Below, in pieces: positions 1 through 12,952 of a stretch of 64,000 bases of DNA. The translations under genes and the position numbers were made by a program. This DNA comes from Chondrosia reniformis (taxonomy: Eukaryota > Porifera > Demospongiae > Chondrillida > Chondrillidae). The stretch is from the NCBI GenBank assembly GCA_947172415.1, contig OX359201.1, positions 1,178,001 through 1,242,000 of the forward strand, read 5' to 3'. Position 1 is the stretch's first letter, and each line of letters opens with the position of its first letter. The notes below the pieces were generated by a model. That model saw only the letters and a program-made list of their open reading frames with translations, made no database searches and was not told where the DNA came from.

Positions 1-1392
1 GCAGGCATGGCTGTTTTGAAATTAAATGAAACAAATGTAATTGATAAGCCAGCTTATATTAAACACAAAAATACATGTGTCTGTGATGTAGGATTGATAA
101 TTCCACTTACCTAATTAGTGTATAGCTTCATGAGTAGTATCACTGACATTCCACATTATGGTATAAGAAAACAGTTGTACATTGTAGTTGGATGGATTCT
201 TCTACCAATACAGTGGGAGAGGCCATCCATAGGGTGACCTATGAGTATCTTTGGTGATTCAAAATGTCATGATTAAGAGTGTATAAATGTGCAGTATATT
301 GTATGAATAATTGAAGAGAAAATTCAGATCACAAATACATAATTATAATAAGTATCAATTTGAAACATCATGAAGAGCGAAAAACATGAAAGAAGCAACT
401 GTCTGGAATCGAACCCAGGACAGCTGATTATGACCACCAGTGCTCTGCCACTAATACTCCATCCATGTTGTGTATGTAACATTTCTAGACCCCTCTCTTT
501 CCCCTCTTATAACTACAAGAAAGTGATTAGTATTTATTTACTAATTGGTGGTGAGTCTCACCCCAGCCCCTTCTCCAGTGGGAGAGGCCATCTTAACCAA
601 TGAGTCACTCAGTATGTATGTCTGATCTCATTAGTCGGACTCTTAAAGCTTTGGATATGTATTTGTGATTATGTATTCATACCTGTGAGTTGAAGTTTCA
701 TGTGTTTAATTGCCGAGCTACAGTACGTACGTATAAAGTGAGGCAACAGAGATGGCCCCCGTTTGTATGTATATATACGTATATATCCATTCCAGTCAAC
801 CCGAGACACCTCACTCAATTGCACAAGCTTCTATTATCTATTATAGGTCTTACACAACAAACGCACCAAAGAACATACGTTTATATTCGTCCCAGGCAAA
901 TCGGGATACCTTGCTCGATTGCATAAGCTTCAGTATATCTAGTATACTTATCAACAAAAGCCTTCACTTTTCTATGTAACTCTTGCAAAAAGGAATAAGA
1001 AAGAGCAAGGAAGGCTTCAGACTTCAAAGACCTGTATACCCAAGTTATTAATTAAATAGTTTGTTTTAGTTGATAGACTGTACATGTATTTAGATAAAAG
1101 TTTGCGCATCTTAAACCTATTGTATTTGAAGATCTAGAGTGACCCATAGTACTGTTATTAGATTTCAGTATGTATACTACTTACAGGAGGTAACTCTGTA
1201 TATACACATGAATGTACATCTTTAATTTCATTCATGTAAAGAGATAATTTTCACATACATGTAAATTTGTTTGTGGAGTTTCAGATCAATTTTGTTATTT
1301 CTATTTGTATGCTGATATGCTGATTAATATGGTTAAGTATGGTTAGTACTACATGTATATTGTCCAAACAGTATTCTTTACTGTTTTGTTGA
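1..1392. other. Non-coding flank 3' of CL1
   Basis: No gene is seen. The stretch is a diverged copy of the spacers 3' of CL7 and CL8 (about 25,840-27,210 and 30,030-30,780). All carry the same strings, such as the one around GTCGGACTCTTAAAGC near 630, and the same order of landmarks. It holds a tRNA-like remnant at 402-456. Short open frames here have no recognisable protein features. Confidence 0.7.
402..456 (-). repeat. tRNA-like (SINE-type) remnant
   Basis: Read on the minus strand, this has a B-box-like GGTTCGATTCC, a T-stem CTGG/CCAG and an A-box-like stretch (TAGTGGCAGAGCACTGG). The acceptor arm does not pair, so a working tRNA is unlikely. A second, more diverged copy sits at 26,226-26,279 in the homologous spacer. 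A tRNA-derived SINE fragment is the likeliest reading. Confidence 0.4.
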
Positions 1393-3057
1393 TTACATGT
1401 CATTAGTCTTTATGAACAGCTCCACTTGCCTAGTTGCAGTAAACTCATTTGATCTTGGTTCATCAGCACACCAACGAACCTCTATATTATCAGTAGAAGG
1501 AGTTGTTAGTTTCTTCCTAAACCAAGGTTGGTCTGGATTGTCACAGCATGTAGAACCAGAGACGCAAGAGACACCAGAACTGTCCCACAGACGATCAGAA
1601 TAGACTACTCCTTCGAAATTACTATTTGGATTTCCAGTGTCACAATAGTAGTCTCCTCCAACAAAACTTGGTGGACTAGCAGTACCACTTCCACCTGATG
1701 AGCAAGGACATTGGTGGTATGAAGACTGTGCTGTGTTATGAACTCCTATAACATAACTCCAAATGTGTTGCCGTGGTGATCCTTGGGTAATAGAAATGCC
1801 ATCCATATAAGGTCCATCAATTGTTTCAGAAGAACTAGATTGAAATGCATCTGGACTTCCAAACTGATAAGCTTCAATCATTCCACACACCTCTTTAATC
1901 TCCTTTCCAAGATTATCAAAGTACACTGAACTACAACCTCCATCAACTGATCTCCTGCAATACCTCTTATTGTTGTAAGTAAAAGTGTTCAGATTTGAAG
2001 GACATCCTACTCCTCCATTTAAATCAAAGTATCCGATTCTCATCCATGTTCCATTTCCACAGTGAGGATGTCCTCTAATGAAACACAGCCTTCTGCTAAC
2101 AGTTCCATCTCTTCTGTTCTGAATCCAGTACCATCCATCAGGGCTGTGAGGATTACATATTGCTATCTCTTTACAGCTGAATGCAGGATAATCTGAAGAC
2201 CTTCCAAGTCTAGTTTTTGTATTCTTCAGTTCTATCTGATCATCTATGTAGTCCTTAGATTGCTGTTGGAGTTGAGTGGTGATTCTGTTCTCAGTGTTTG
2301 TATCCAGTATGGTAATACCAGGTGGTCCAACCTGTCCAGGAGGTCCAGATCTTCCAGGTGGTCCTGGCTGTCCAGATGGACCAGATGGTCCACTAGTACC
2401 AGGTGGACCAGGGGGTCCTACAGTACAAGACCTGGTTTAACCATTTGAAATATTAATCTGTGTTGCAATTTTGCAATTTGTGATGAGTAATTGTAAACTG
2501 ATGATGTTAATATAGTTGAAATCAGAGAACCTAACTCTTATAGTTGAAATTCCTCACCTGATGGTCCTGTATCTCCTCTTGGTCCAACAGGACCCTCTAC
2601 TCCTTGTACACCTTGTAATCCTATATTACCTGTATAATACAGAAGTACAATTGCAATCTTTTGTTACTGATATATAGTATATCTACAGTTATTCATATGT
2701 TGAAAGTGTATATATATACGTACGCCTCATATATAGTCATTGAAGTCAAAGAGCAAAAAGCAACCTTGTATAATTATTACGTAATTCTAGTATCATTAAT
2801 CTGTTGAATACAATACCTCTTGGTCCTGGATTTCCCCTTGGACCCACTGGACCTTCCCCTCCCTGTGGACCTGGAGGACCAGCTGGCCCTTGTGCTCCAG
2901 GAGGTCCAGTGGGTCCATCACGCCCATCCCTTCCAGGTACTCCACGAAAAGTTAACTGAAACTCTGTAACATTCTCAGCAGTAAAGTCAGCTACATCACT
3001 GTAGACTGCATTTATTGATAACAGAAGTAGTATTCCTAAGACTTTAGTAGGACACAT
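1393..3057 (-). CDS. CL1: secreted collagen-stalk protein with cysteine-rich head (type II head)
   Basis: Three exons: 2817-3057, 2558-2629 and 1393-2417 (445 aa), joined by GT-AG introns in phase 1. Residues 1-20 are a signal peptide (MCPTKVLG...VYS). Residues 21-38 are a short N-terminus with an N-V-T glycosylation site. Residues 39-137 are 33 unbroken Gly-X-Y triplets. A helical neck follows (near [16 protein letters not shown]), then the head from about residue 171. The head starts like a fibrinogen-related domain (SC-x-E-I ... GWYWIQN). It ends in a domain common in invertebrate secreted proteins, with motifs [38 protein letters not shown] and TCC. The layout is that of collectins and ficolins. 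An extracellular oligomeric binding role is inferred; the ligand is unknown. The head is type II ([11 protein letters not shown]). Confidence 0.88.
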
Positions 3058-5183
3058 GACTACGTGTACTACACTGAGTTCTAAAAATGTTATATCGCCT
3101 CTTTATATATACATTTAGTGAGTAGATTACGTATGTAAACTATTTTTCTACGAAATGTTATGTTAATATAACAGTGTCTTTAAATGCATTCCTCACAACC
3201 TCAAGTATCTGTGTCTGCTTATTTTTTTTTACCAGATCCTGTATCATTGCTTGCCTGTCCAATAATGATAACATGAAAGTATGAAGTTCTTTGTGTGTAA
3301 GCGATGAGATCTATAGGAGAATGTATGGAGTATTTTTGAATTGCAAAGCTACCAACTATCCTGTAACCAAATTATATACTAGCAGAAATACTCGACAGAA
3401 AGTGGAAGTTTGTAGAGTTTGTATTTTGTATTCAAGCAAACAATTGCTATATGACTATTTAAAGGGATAACCAAACTACAAGTAATCATTCACAAGCTTT
3501 ATGAGGAATAGAGGGAAAAAATGAACAAAACAATTGCTGGCAATGTATTATGTGACAGCTGAAGGAGACCACTCTTCTGTCCCTTCCAGTTACTCAACTA
3601 ATGTTACTCCTAAGACTGACACACATGACTACATGTGCCTCACAGAGTTCTAAAGCCTTTGCTCAACCAAAACATTATCACACCTTTAAATTTATGTATG
3701 CTAGTGAGTAGTTATGTCAATTGTTTCATCTACAAAATGTTAGGTTAGTGTAGCAGTACCTTTTAATGCATTCCTAACAGCCTCCAGTCTCTGTGTCTGC
3801 ATAGCAATTTGTTTTTGTACACTTGTATTTATTTAGATAGTATATGTTATTATCTGTTGGTATTACTCTCCAATAGTCTGATAATCTGTAAATAGGTGTA
3901 ACATTCTTGGTGTGCAAGCAATGGGATCCATAGGAGAATGTATGGAGTATTTCTATTTTGCAGACATTTATGTGCATATTGTTCTAGAGAAACACCAGAT
4001 AAAGTGATTGACCTTAATTAGTAGTTTGATGGAATTGTTTGGGTGTTGCAAAGATTCAATGTTGAATGTGTATTACTAGTATCTTGTTTTATTATCTTAC
4101 ATACCTATATACCTTTCCTATATACGTACCTACTGTACGTATAAGCAACTTACGTAACACGAGCAGAGAATAGCTGGAATTGCTCGGATAAAAATACTAT
4201 TTTAATTGTTGAAGTAGTTTACTGACATGTTAATGTATTGATCTGGTGGTCATACATTAAAAGAAGCAACACCACACAGAGAAAGATTATAGAATTAAAC
4301 TTAATCATTTTCTTATTTTTGCCTGAAAACATCCTCTGTGGCTTGGACACATTAATTTTTCCCATGATTGTTCCCACAAAAGTTACATCCGTAAACCAAA
4401 TTTGTAGATTGCAAGAGAAAGAGACTAAGTATATGTAAAAAGGCTTCTGAGACCTTAATTTGCTACCTAGCTCATGTTGCCTCCCCTCCCCTGCAAATAT
4501 TTAGCTCTGTTGGCTGTGTGCAACATTAAGGAGAAAGATGAACCCCAAGTGTATTTTAAAATCTTCTTTTTTATTGTATTTATTTTCAGCTACAAAGCAG
4601 TCTCTTAGACCTTTGTCACACAGGCCATGACACACCAGGTAAAAATGTTACACCTGTAAGACAAGTTTGTAGCTTGTCACCTGAAAGACAGTGTATAGTG
4701 AACAAAACCACAGAGCGGGAGAGAGAGGGAGGGATTTGTTTATACGTGCGTATGTAGTATTATATGAATGCATCAGCAAAAATTAGTATACTAACTATAT
4801 GTATGTATGTAAACATGAAGTGATCCCCTCTGAGTCTAAGCCATCTAATTTGCATTTACTGTATTACGTATTTATTTGTATCAAAAAGTAAATTTTGTCA
4901 TCTGTCATTGGTTGATTTCATTCTCATTTTTATATTATTATGGTAACACTGTTCACTCCTTATTTCAACTAATCCTTCAAGAAATGTTATATATGGATAC
5001 ACAAAAGTAAAAGGAAAATTAAAATTAAGTACTGCTTTGTAGTGCATGATCTTTTTAATGTCTTAATTAACAAAATGTGGTTTTAGATTCAAGTCTTTTG
5101 TGTCTTTTCACACTGAGGAAGTGGTTGTGCAGTTTGAGTGAACTATGCAACAAAGTGATAAGTATTCTTAACATTTCTTTTGG
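3058..5183. other. Spacer with duplicated upstream region of CL1
   Basis: No gene seen. About 200 bp directly upstream of the CL1 start (from 3047) recurs in diverged form near 3615-3800, beginning again at a CACATGACTAC string. It looks like a second promoter-proximal copy whose coding part is gone. The remainder is AT-rich with CGTATGTA-type runs. Confidence 0.55.
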
Positions 5184-7343
5184 TTATATTTCAGTCTGAA
5201 TGTAAAGCTCCACATTCCTAGTTGCAATAGCTTCATCAGATCTTGATTGATCAGCACACCAGCGAAGTTCTATGTTATCAGTAGAAGGAGTTGTTAGTTT
5301 CTTCCTAAACCAAGGTTGGTCTGGATTATCACAGCATGTAGAACCAGAGACACAAGAGACACCAGAACTGTCCCACAGACGATCAGGATAGACTATTGGA
5401 TCCCAGTTAGTGTTTGGATTTCCAGTGTCACAATAGTAGTCTCCTCCGACAAAACTTGGTGGACTAGCAGTACCACTTCCTGTTGATGAACAAGGACACT
5501 TGTAATTATGGTAGGACTGTTCTGCATTTTCTTGTAGTCCACCAACATAACTCCAAATGTGTTGCCGTGGTGATCCTTGGGTAATAGAAATGCCATCAAT
5601 ATAAGGTCCATCAATTGTCTGTGAAGAACTAGCGGCAAATGCATCTGGTGAGTTCCACTGGTAAGCTTCAATCATTCCACACACCTCTCTAATCTCCTTT
5701 CCAAGACTATCAAAGTACACTGAACTACAACCTACATCAACTGATCTCCTGCAATACCATCTCTTGTTATAAGCAAACCTCTCAAGAGATGGAGGACACT
5801 CTGCCAAGTGACGACCAGTATAGAAGTAGCCTATTCTCATCCATGCTCCCTCTCCGCAATAATGGTGTCCTTGAAGGTAGCAGTAGATCTTAAGAGTAGA
5901 GTTGTCTCTGGAATTCCTTATCCAATACCATCCACTGAGGCTTTGTGGGTTATTCTTTACTATCTGATCACAGCTATCAGCTGGATAGTCGTAGGAGAGT
6001 CCGAGTTGAGTCTGTCCATTCTTCAGTTCTATCTGATCATCTATGTAATCCTTAGATTGCTGTTGGAGTTGAGTGGTGATTCTGTTCTCAGTGTTTGTAT
6101 CCAGTATGGTAATACCAGGTGGTCCAACCTGTCCAGGAGGTCCAGATCTTCCAGGTGGTCCTGTCTGTCCAGATGGACCAGATGGTCCACTAGTACCAGG
6201 TGGACCAGGGGGACCTACAAGATGAGAGAATTGTAAAATAGAGGCGACTGTTTAAATCATATTCCTTATTTATGCTTGAATGGCGCAACCTTGTGCATCC
6301 TTCTGGAATTCAACGGGTGTATGCATGGTGTTCTTTAATCTATGATGTAAGTGAGCGATGGGTAATATTGAGTGATGACTATTGAATTGCCATGCGTGAT
6401 ACAACAGGTGCAAGCAGCGTTAGGTGACACCAAGATGGACTATTCAGCGCCAATGGGCTTTGCAGGGTTAGACGACACACCTGGAGATGGATGGCCTATT
6501 AGCATACTTCTTTTCATTCTTTGCTTTCTTTTTTGCTAAGCTGAAATGTATGATAGTTATTCCTATAGTCCTATAGCATAATATGTAATCAAAAAGTATG
6601 GGCATGTACGTACGTCTGTAGATGTGTGTATGCATGTGTGTGTACCTGTAACTGTGTATTTGTATGTAAGTGCTTGCCCTCACAATGTCTTGTATTCTAC
6701 TAGTAGTAGTTACTGTGTAAATAGGAGATTTGTGTACAACTATGAGAATGGTTTAAATATAAGTACTGTATTCATATAGAGGAAGAATGCAATGATTAAT
6801 ATCATGTAGGTTAGCTGCTAGTTGTGTATCACCTCACCTGATGGTCCTATATCTCCTCTTGGTCCAACAGGACCCTCAACTCCTTGTGTACCTTGTAATC
6901 CCATACTACCTGTATATACAAAAATACAATCTTTTGTTATTATACTAATATAATAAATAATAATAAATCTAAGATAGTATGATTATTCATATGTTGAAGG
7001 TGTATCCTCTTATATAGTCAAAATTAGATATATCATTGCAGTGAAAGGGCAAAAAGTGACTGTACGTAATTCTAGTATCATTAATTTGTTGAATACCAAT
7101 ACCTCTTGGTCCTGGATTTCCCCTTGGACCCACTGGACCTTCCCCTCCCTGTGGACCTGGAGGACCAGCTGGCCCTTGTGCTCCAGGAGGTCCAGTGGGT
7201 CCATCACGTCCATCCCTTCCAGGTACTCCACGAAAAGTCAATTGAAACTCTGTAACATTCTCAGCAGTAAAGTCAGCTACATCACTGTAGACTTGATATA
7301 TCTGAGAGACAAGGAGAAACAGGATAACTCCAAGGACAGCCAT
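5184..7343 (-). CDS. CL2: collagen-stalk secreted protein, type I head
   Basis: Exons 7103-7343, 6838-6909 and 5184-6214 give 447 aa. The start is placed at 7343 (MAVLGVIL), not at the in-frame upstream ATG at 7406, because it gives a 20-residue signal peptide ending VYS, as in the paralogues. The head is type I: it opens [11 protein letters not shown], with [13 protein letters not shown], and continues [18 protein letters not shown]. Variable segments: [13 protein letters not shown] after [24 protein letters not shown] before CPC, and [10 protein letters not shown] after CDTGNPN. The second collagen exon is 72 nt, as in all copies. The frame is intact throughout. Confidence 0.87.
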
Positions 7344-8068
7344 CTCAATAATATTACTGTAATTTAGGGTATATGCAATACAGCTTAAATATATAGTACA
7401 TAGCAACTCATAACGAAGCCATTAATTTGACCTTTGTTTCCTAGTATGAGGGCTATCAACAATATTAACAGGCCTCATCAAATCTTTCATGTTCTTGAGT
7501 TAATTTAATAATGTTGTTATTGCTTTGATGGAGTAGTTTATGACCTTTAATTGGTTCCATGTAGTGCACATTTGTTCTAGCTAGGCATAGTTAACTACAT
7601 ATACAATTAACCAAAACAAGGGATACATTCAGTCCAGGGAGTCCTTGATAATGTCAATTTAAGAAAATGTTAAAGTTCATTTATTAAACAATACTGTATC
7701 TACAATCAATGTACTTATTTGTGAATACAAATTGGTTTTCCCAGTTACATTAAGATAGTCATGTATGGCATTATATTAAAAGTTTTGCTGTGCAAGTTGC
7801 AGGATGAGATCCATAACCAAGCCATGCATATATACGTATATATGTGTAAATGTAATGAGACAATATGGTCTTATATAGCTCACTCTCTATTGCAAGATAT
7901 ATCAAATTTGCTGTTGAGTTGTGTCACTGACATTATAGTATAAGAAAACAAATATACATTGTACCAATGAGCTACAATTGCCACAGCAATATTCCATCCA
8001 TCTTGTGTTTGTAGCATTTCCAAACCTCTCTGTTTCCCTCTTAAACTAACTACCTACAAGATAGTGAT

Positions 8069-8184
8069 TAGTCTTCATTTACTAATTGATTCTCTTTATT
8101 AGTCTTCATTTACTAATTGATTCTCTTTATTGGTCTTCATTTACTAATTGATTCTCTTTATTGGTCTTCATTTACTAATTGGTG
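8069..8184. repeat. Minisatellite, about 4 x 31 bp
   Basis: Tandem units of the form TCTTCATTTACTAATTGATT plus a CTCTTTATTAG tail. The homologous spacers at about 13,745 and 33,685 have only two units, so copy number changed after unit duplication. Confidence 0.8.
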
Positions 8185-8376
8185 GTGATTCTCTTTATCA
8201 CCTTTTCCAGTGGGAGAGGCCATCTTAACTAATGAGTCGCTCAGTACGTATTTCTGACCTCATTAGTTGGACTCTTAAAGCTTTGGATATGTATTTGTGA
8301 TTATGTATTCATACCTGTGAATTGAAGGTTTGTGTGTATAATTAATTAAATAGTTTGTTTTAGCTAATAGACTGTA

Positions 8377-8712
8377 CAGTAGAACCTCGCTTATCCGATT
8401 CAAACGGGGCCAGACCATTGACAGATAAGTGAAACTGCCTGAATTGCAATATTCTTCATAGCTACGTTGTGCACAATAATAAATGTTCTTAATATAGTGT
8501 CCAAGTACTCATCCGCACGTTTCTCTTGAGTTGCTCCATCCTTCAGGCGGTCGAGTACTGCTATTCATCCTCTAGGGTAAGAACTACACAGTACAGTTTC
8601 TTTTCATGGAATCTCTTCTCACTGCTTAAAGTAGCCATTTTGTTATCGCCACAAAGGCCGGATAATCTGAGCAGCCGGTTAAATGGCAATGCAGATAAGT
8701 GAGGTTCCACTG
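8377..8712. mobile_element. Pogo/Tc1-type MITE
   Basis: Terminal inverted repeats starting CAGTAGAACCTCGCTTATC and ending GATAAGTGAGGTTCCACTG, flanked by TA on both sides, the target duplication expected for Tc1/mariner/pogo elements. No transposase frame. The same element occupies the homologous spacers at 13,992-14,707 and 33,930-34,646, but this copy lacks the inserted hAT-like element. Confidence 0.8.
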
Positions 8713-8984
8713 TATATGTATTTAGACTTATATGAATAAAGTTTGTACATCTTAAACCTATTGTATTTGAAGATCTAGAGTGATCTATAGTACTGTTATT
8801 AGATTTCAGTATGTATATGTACTACTTACAGGAGAGGCAGCTCTGTATACAGTATACACATGCATGTACATCTTTAACTTCATTCATGTAAAGACTAATA
8901 ATTTTAGACCTTATTCACATTCATGTTAATTTGTGTGTGGAATTTCATTCTTTCTACATGTGTGCTGATATATAAGTATGATAG

Positions 8985-9095
8985 TACCTGGAGGAGGAGT
9001 GGGTCCATCACGTCCATCCCTTCCAGGTACTCCACGAAAAGTCAGCTGAAACTCTGTAACATTATCAGCAGTAAAGTCAGCTACATCAATGCACT
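8985..9095 (-). pseudogene. Remnant of a CL exon 1
   Basis: Minus-strand remains of the first exon: part of the Gly-X-Y stretch ([11 protein letters not shown]) and the N-terminus [13 protein letters not shown]. The signal peptide, start codon and most collagen triplets are missing. It is about 0.5 kb from an exon-3 remnant that lies on the wrong side to belong to the same gene. Confidence 0.75.
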
Positions 9096-9589
9096 ATGGT
9101 AGACATGTTTTCTTCACTGTTTCTAAAGCCCCTGTTCAGCCAAGTAGTGCATGGTGTATCCTTTATGTGTATTTCTATGTCTTTGTACAAGGTTCTATGT
9201 CATTTAGTCTGCAAATGTAATTGGATATCTAATATATGTGTGGTTTCTAGTGCTTTATCTGCACCTGAAGTGTTTCCTAATTGAACAGCAGTAATAAGAT
9301 ATTATAATTATCACTGATACCCTCCAGTCATTGTGTCTACCTATCTAGTTTGAACGTTAACCTTTATGTATTAGGTACGCATGTAGTAAGCTATCTATTC
9401 ACTAAGGATGTATTTACGTATATACTATACTTTGGGCTTACTGGCCAATAGTTACAGTCAAAGATATAATACCAAATGTTAAAAGCAAATTTGTCAATGC
9501 AAAATATTTGTTTGGTACATGAAAATTATACGTGTATGTAGCACTATAGCTATTGGCTATATTTCATTATATGGTCTTTATTAGCTGCT

Positions 9590-10100
9590 CCACTTTCCAA
9601 GTTATAAACTCCTGTGATCTTGCTTCATCACCATACAGCAAAACTATATATTATCAGTAGGAGGAGTTGTTAGTTTCAGTAATATATAGTGCATTTTAAT
9701 TTTAAATAATTTTAAAGACTATCAAAGTACACTGAACTACGTACAACCTTCTTCAACTGATCTCCTACAATACTGCTTACTGTTGTAAGTAAAAGTGTTC
9801 AAATTTGAAGGACATCCCACTCCTCTATTATTCAATCAAAGTGTCCGATTCTCATCCATGTTCCATTTCCACAATGAGGATGTCCTCTAATGAAACACAT
9901 CCTTCTGCCAACAGATCCGTCTCTTCTGTTCTGTATCCAGTACCATCCATCAGGGCTGTGAGGATTACATATTGCTATCTCTTCACAGCTGAATGCAGGA
10001 TAATCTGAAGACCTTCCAAGTCTAGTTTTTGTGTTCTTCAGTTCTATCTGATCATCTATGTAGTCCTTAGATTGTTGTTGGAGTTCAGATCTTCCATTGA
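9590..10100 (-). pseudogene. Remnant of a CL exon 3 (type II head)
   Basis: Two pieces of a head-encoding exon on the minus strand: a diverged 3' tail at about 9,590-9,690, and 9,715-10,095 covering the neck, the fibrinogen-like start ([12 protein letters not shown]) and the CPSN/CRRSV region. The middle of the head is deleted and the collagen part is cut off at about 10,090. A short open frame remains (9,832-10,110), but no complete gene can be built. Confidence 0.8.
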
Positions 10101-10798
10101 TATTCCACATTATGGTATAAGAAAACAGATGAACATTGTAGTTGGATGGATTCTTCTACCAATACAGTTGGAGAGGCCATCTTAACCAATTTGTGGCTCA
10201 GTATATGTCTGATCTCATTAGTCGGACTCTTAAAGCTTTGGATATGTATTTGTGATTATATATTCATACCTATGAGTTGAAGGTTTGTGTGTATTATTTT
10301 TCTTAAGAGAAATCTAATTCACCATTTTCCTACATGCTATGCCTAATTAAAAAGCCTATAGGGAACTATAGACCTGGAGAGAGCTTTGGATGAAGATACA
10401 GGTGTCTCCTCTTCTTCTGCTCCACTGGGTCAGACAGCTGTTTCTTGGAATTCCACCCTTCACCAGTGATCCTGGGAGTGTTTGTCTTTTCTTTATCTTG
10501 ATCTTCTATGAATCGTTGGCTTATGTATTAAATGATGGTGTTTTAGTCGATAGTCTAAATTTAGACTTTAACATAGTTATGTAGAAAATAGTTTGTACGT
10601 TTTAAACCTACCAGGAGGCAACTGTATATATGCACGTTAAACTTCATACATGTTAAGAGTAGTAATTATTAATTATATACATACGTACGTATATGCCCTT
10701 TTCATTTCTATATATGTACATACATATGTTAAATTGTGTGTGGAGATTTACGTAGTTCTATAATGCCAAAAGCAGCATTCTTAAAATGCCAATGTTCA
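10101..10798. other. Spacer between remnant and CL3
   Basis: Non-coding. Shares the common array landmark (GTCGGACTCTTAAAGC near 10,217) with other spacers. The open frame at 10,390-10,584 has no recognisable feature and is not called. Confidence 0.6.
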
Positions 10799-12952
10799 TT
10801 ATATGTCATTAGTCTTTATGAACAGCTCCACTTGCCTAGTTGCAGTAAACTCATTTGATCTTGCTTCATCACTGCACCAGCGAAGTTCTATATTATCAGT
10901 AGAAGGAGTTGTTAGTTTCTTCCTAACCAAGGTTGGTCTGGATTATCACAGCATGTAGAACCAGAGACACAAGAGACACCAGAACCACAGACGATCAGAA
11001 TAGAGTATTGCCTGTGTATTCACATTTGGATTTCTAGTGTCACAATAGTAGTCTCCTCCAACAAAACTTGGTGGACTAGCAGTATCACTTCCACCTGATG
11101 AACAAGGACATTGGCTGGTTTTAAACTGTTCTGTGTTACCATGCCCAACAACGTAGCTCCAAATATGTTGCCATTGTGATCCTTGGGTAATTGAAATGCC
11201 ATCCATATAAGGTCCATCAATTGTGTATGAAGAACTAGAGCCAAATGCATCTGAACTATACCACTGGTAAGCTTCAATCATTCCACACACCTCTCTAATC
11301 TCCTTTCCAAGACTATCAAAGTACACTGAACTACAACCTCCCTCAACTGATCTCCTGCAATACCATTTCTTGTTATAAGGAAACCTCTCAAGAGATGGAG
11401 GACACTCTGCCAAGTGACGACCAGTATAGAAGTAGCCTATTCTCATCCATGCTCCCTCTCCACAATAATGGTGTCCTTGAAGGTAACAGTAGATCTTAAG
11501 AGTAGAGTTGTCTCTGGAGTTCCTTATCCAATACCAACCATTGTGGCTTTGTGGGTTATTCTTTACTATCTGATCACAGCTATCAGCTGGATAGTTGTAG
11601 GAGAGTCCAAGTTGAGTCTGTCCATTCTTCAGTTCAATCTGATCATCTATGTAATCCTTAGATTGCTGTTGGAGTTGAGTGGTGATTCTGTTCTCAGTGT
11701 TTGTATCCAGTATGGTAATACCAGGTGATCCAACCTGTCCAGGAGGTCCAGATCTTCCAGGTGGTCCTGGCTGTCCAGATGGACCAGATGGTCCACTAGT
11801 ACCAGGTGGACCAGGTGGACCTACAAGATGAGAGAATTGTAAAATAAAAACTATTTAAATCCCTTATTTGTTTTTAAATTGTGCACCCTTATGCGCATCC
11901 TTCTGGAATTTACATAGTGTTCTTTAATCTATGGTATACGTGAGTGGTGGGTGATCATGAGTGACGGGTGCCAAAGGGTTATGCAGAGTTAGACGACACA
12001 CATGGAGATGGATGGCCTATTAGCATACTTTCCTCATTGTTTTTCTAAGCTGAAATGTGACAGTTAATGTTTAGCCCCAAATGTGTGTGGCGTAATTCAT
12101 TACTTTTTTTGCTTATGTGGTCATATACTTGTATGCTTACACAATATACAAATACTTCCAATATTCTAGTTTGTAGTAATACCATCTAAGTGAAAATATT
12201 TGGGCATGTCTGTAGATGCACTTATGTGTGTGTGTACCTGTGACTGTGTGCATATGTATTTGTATGTATGTGCTCGCCCTCAAGATGTCTTGTATTCTAC
12301 TAGTATATACGTAGTAGTTATGCTGTGTAAATAGGAGGTATAGAACTAAACATATATCTAAATATGTAGGAGTATTCATGTACAGGAAGATATTGATACA
12401 ATATGATATAAATCATGCAGGTTAACTGCTAGTTATGTATCTCCTCACCTGATGGTCCTGTATCTCCTCTTGGTCCAACAGGACCCTCAACTCCTTGTAC
12501 TCCTTGTAATCCCATATTACCTGTATATACAGAAGTACATTTGTAGCTTATATAGTATATCTACAGTAGTATCATTATTCATGTGTTGAAAGTGTACATA
12601 CATATATATATAATTCCTCTTATATAGTCATTGCAGTCAAAGAGCAAAAATAAGCCTTGTATGATGATTATATACGTAATTCTAGTATCATTAATCTGTT
12701 GAATACAATACCTCTTGGTCCTGGATTTCCCCTTGGACCCACTGGACCTTCCCCTCCCTGTGGACCTGGAGGACCAGCTGGTCCTTGTGCTCCAGGAGGT
12801 CCAGTGGGTCCATCACGTCCATCCCTTCCAGGTACTCCACGAAAAGTCAACTGAAACTCTGTAACATTCTCAGCAGTAAAGTCAGCTACATCACTGTATA
12901 CTTGATATATCTGAGAGACAAGGAGAAACAGGATAACTCCAAAGACAGCCAT
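10799..12952 (-). pseudogene. CL3: damaged collagen-stalk gene, type I head
   Basis: Exons 12712-12952, 12449-12520 and about 10799-11820 have the normal layout and splice signals, and the MAVFGVIL signal peptide is intact. In the head, after YSDRLW, a 5-nt deletion near 10,984 shifts the frame; translation then stops at about 10,946. A further 1-nt deletion lies near 10,926, so the two together would restore the frame, but the stop lies between them. The last 40 or so family residues remain readable in the old frame. The gene may be a recent pseudogene, or the reference may carry sequence errors. Exon 1, exon 2 and flanks are nearly identical to CL8, although the head differs. Confidence 0.8.

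Larger units (their letters stand above)
7344..8984. other. Spacer with 31-bp minisatellite and pogo-like MITE
   Basis: No gene seen. Holds about four 31-bp repeats (8,069-8,184) and a transposon relic at 8,377-8,712. It resembles the spacers upstream of CL3 (12,953-14,985) and CL8 (32,891-34,930), which shows that array units were copied with their flanks. Confidence 0.65.

Noticed and set aside
402-456. Functional tRNA-Met gene
   Set aside because: The internal box-like motifs are present but the acceptor arm does not pair, and the second copy at 26,226 has lost the TTCGA core.
5808-6236. 142-aa plus-strand frames recurring in every type I gene (for example 16,517, 19,798, 27,836)
   Set aside because: They are the antisense of exon 3, conserved only because the sense strand is. 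They contain no domain of their own.
12657-12854. Plus-strand proline/glycine-rich open frames antisense to the collagen exons (also near 14,918, 28,101, 32,595, 34,857)
   Set aside because: Gly-Pro-Pro codons read GGWCCW on both strands, so the reverse strand also spells Gly/Pro repeats. These are shadows of exon 1 or 3 without start context or splice partners.
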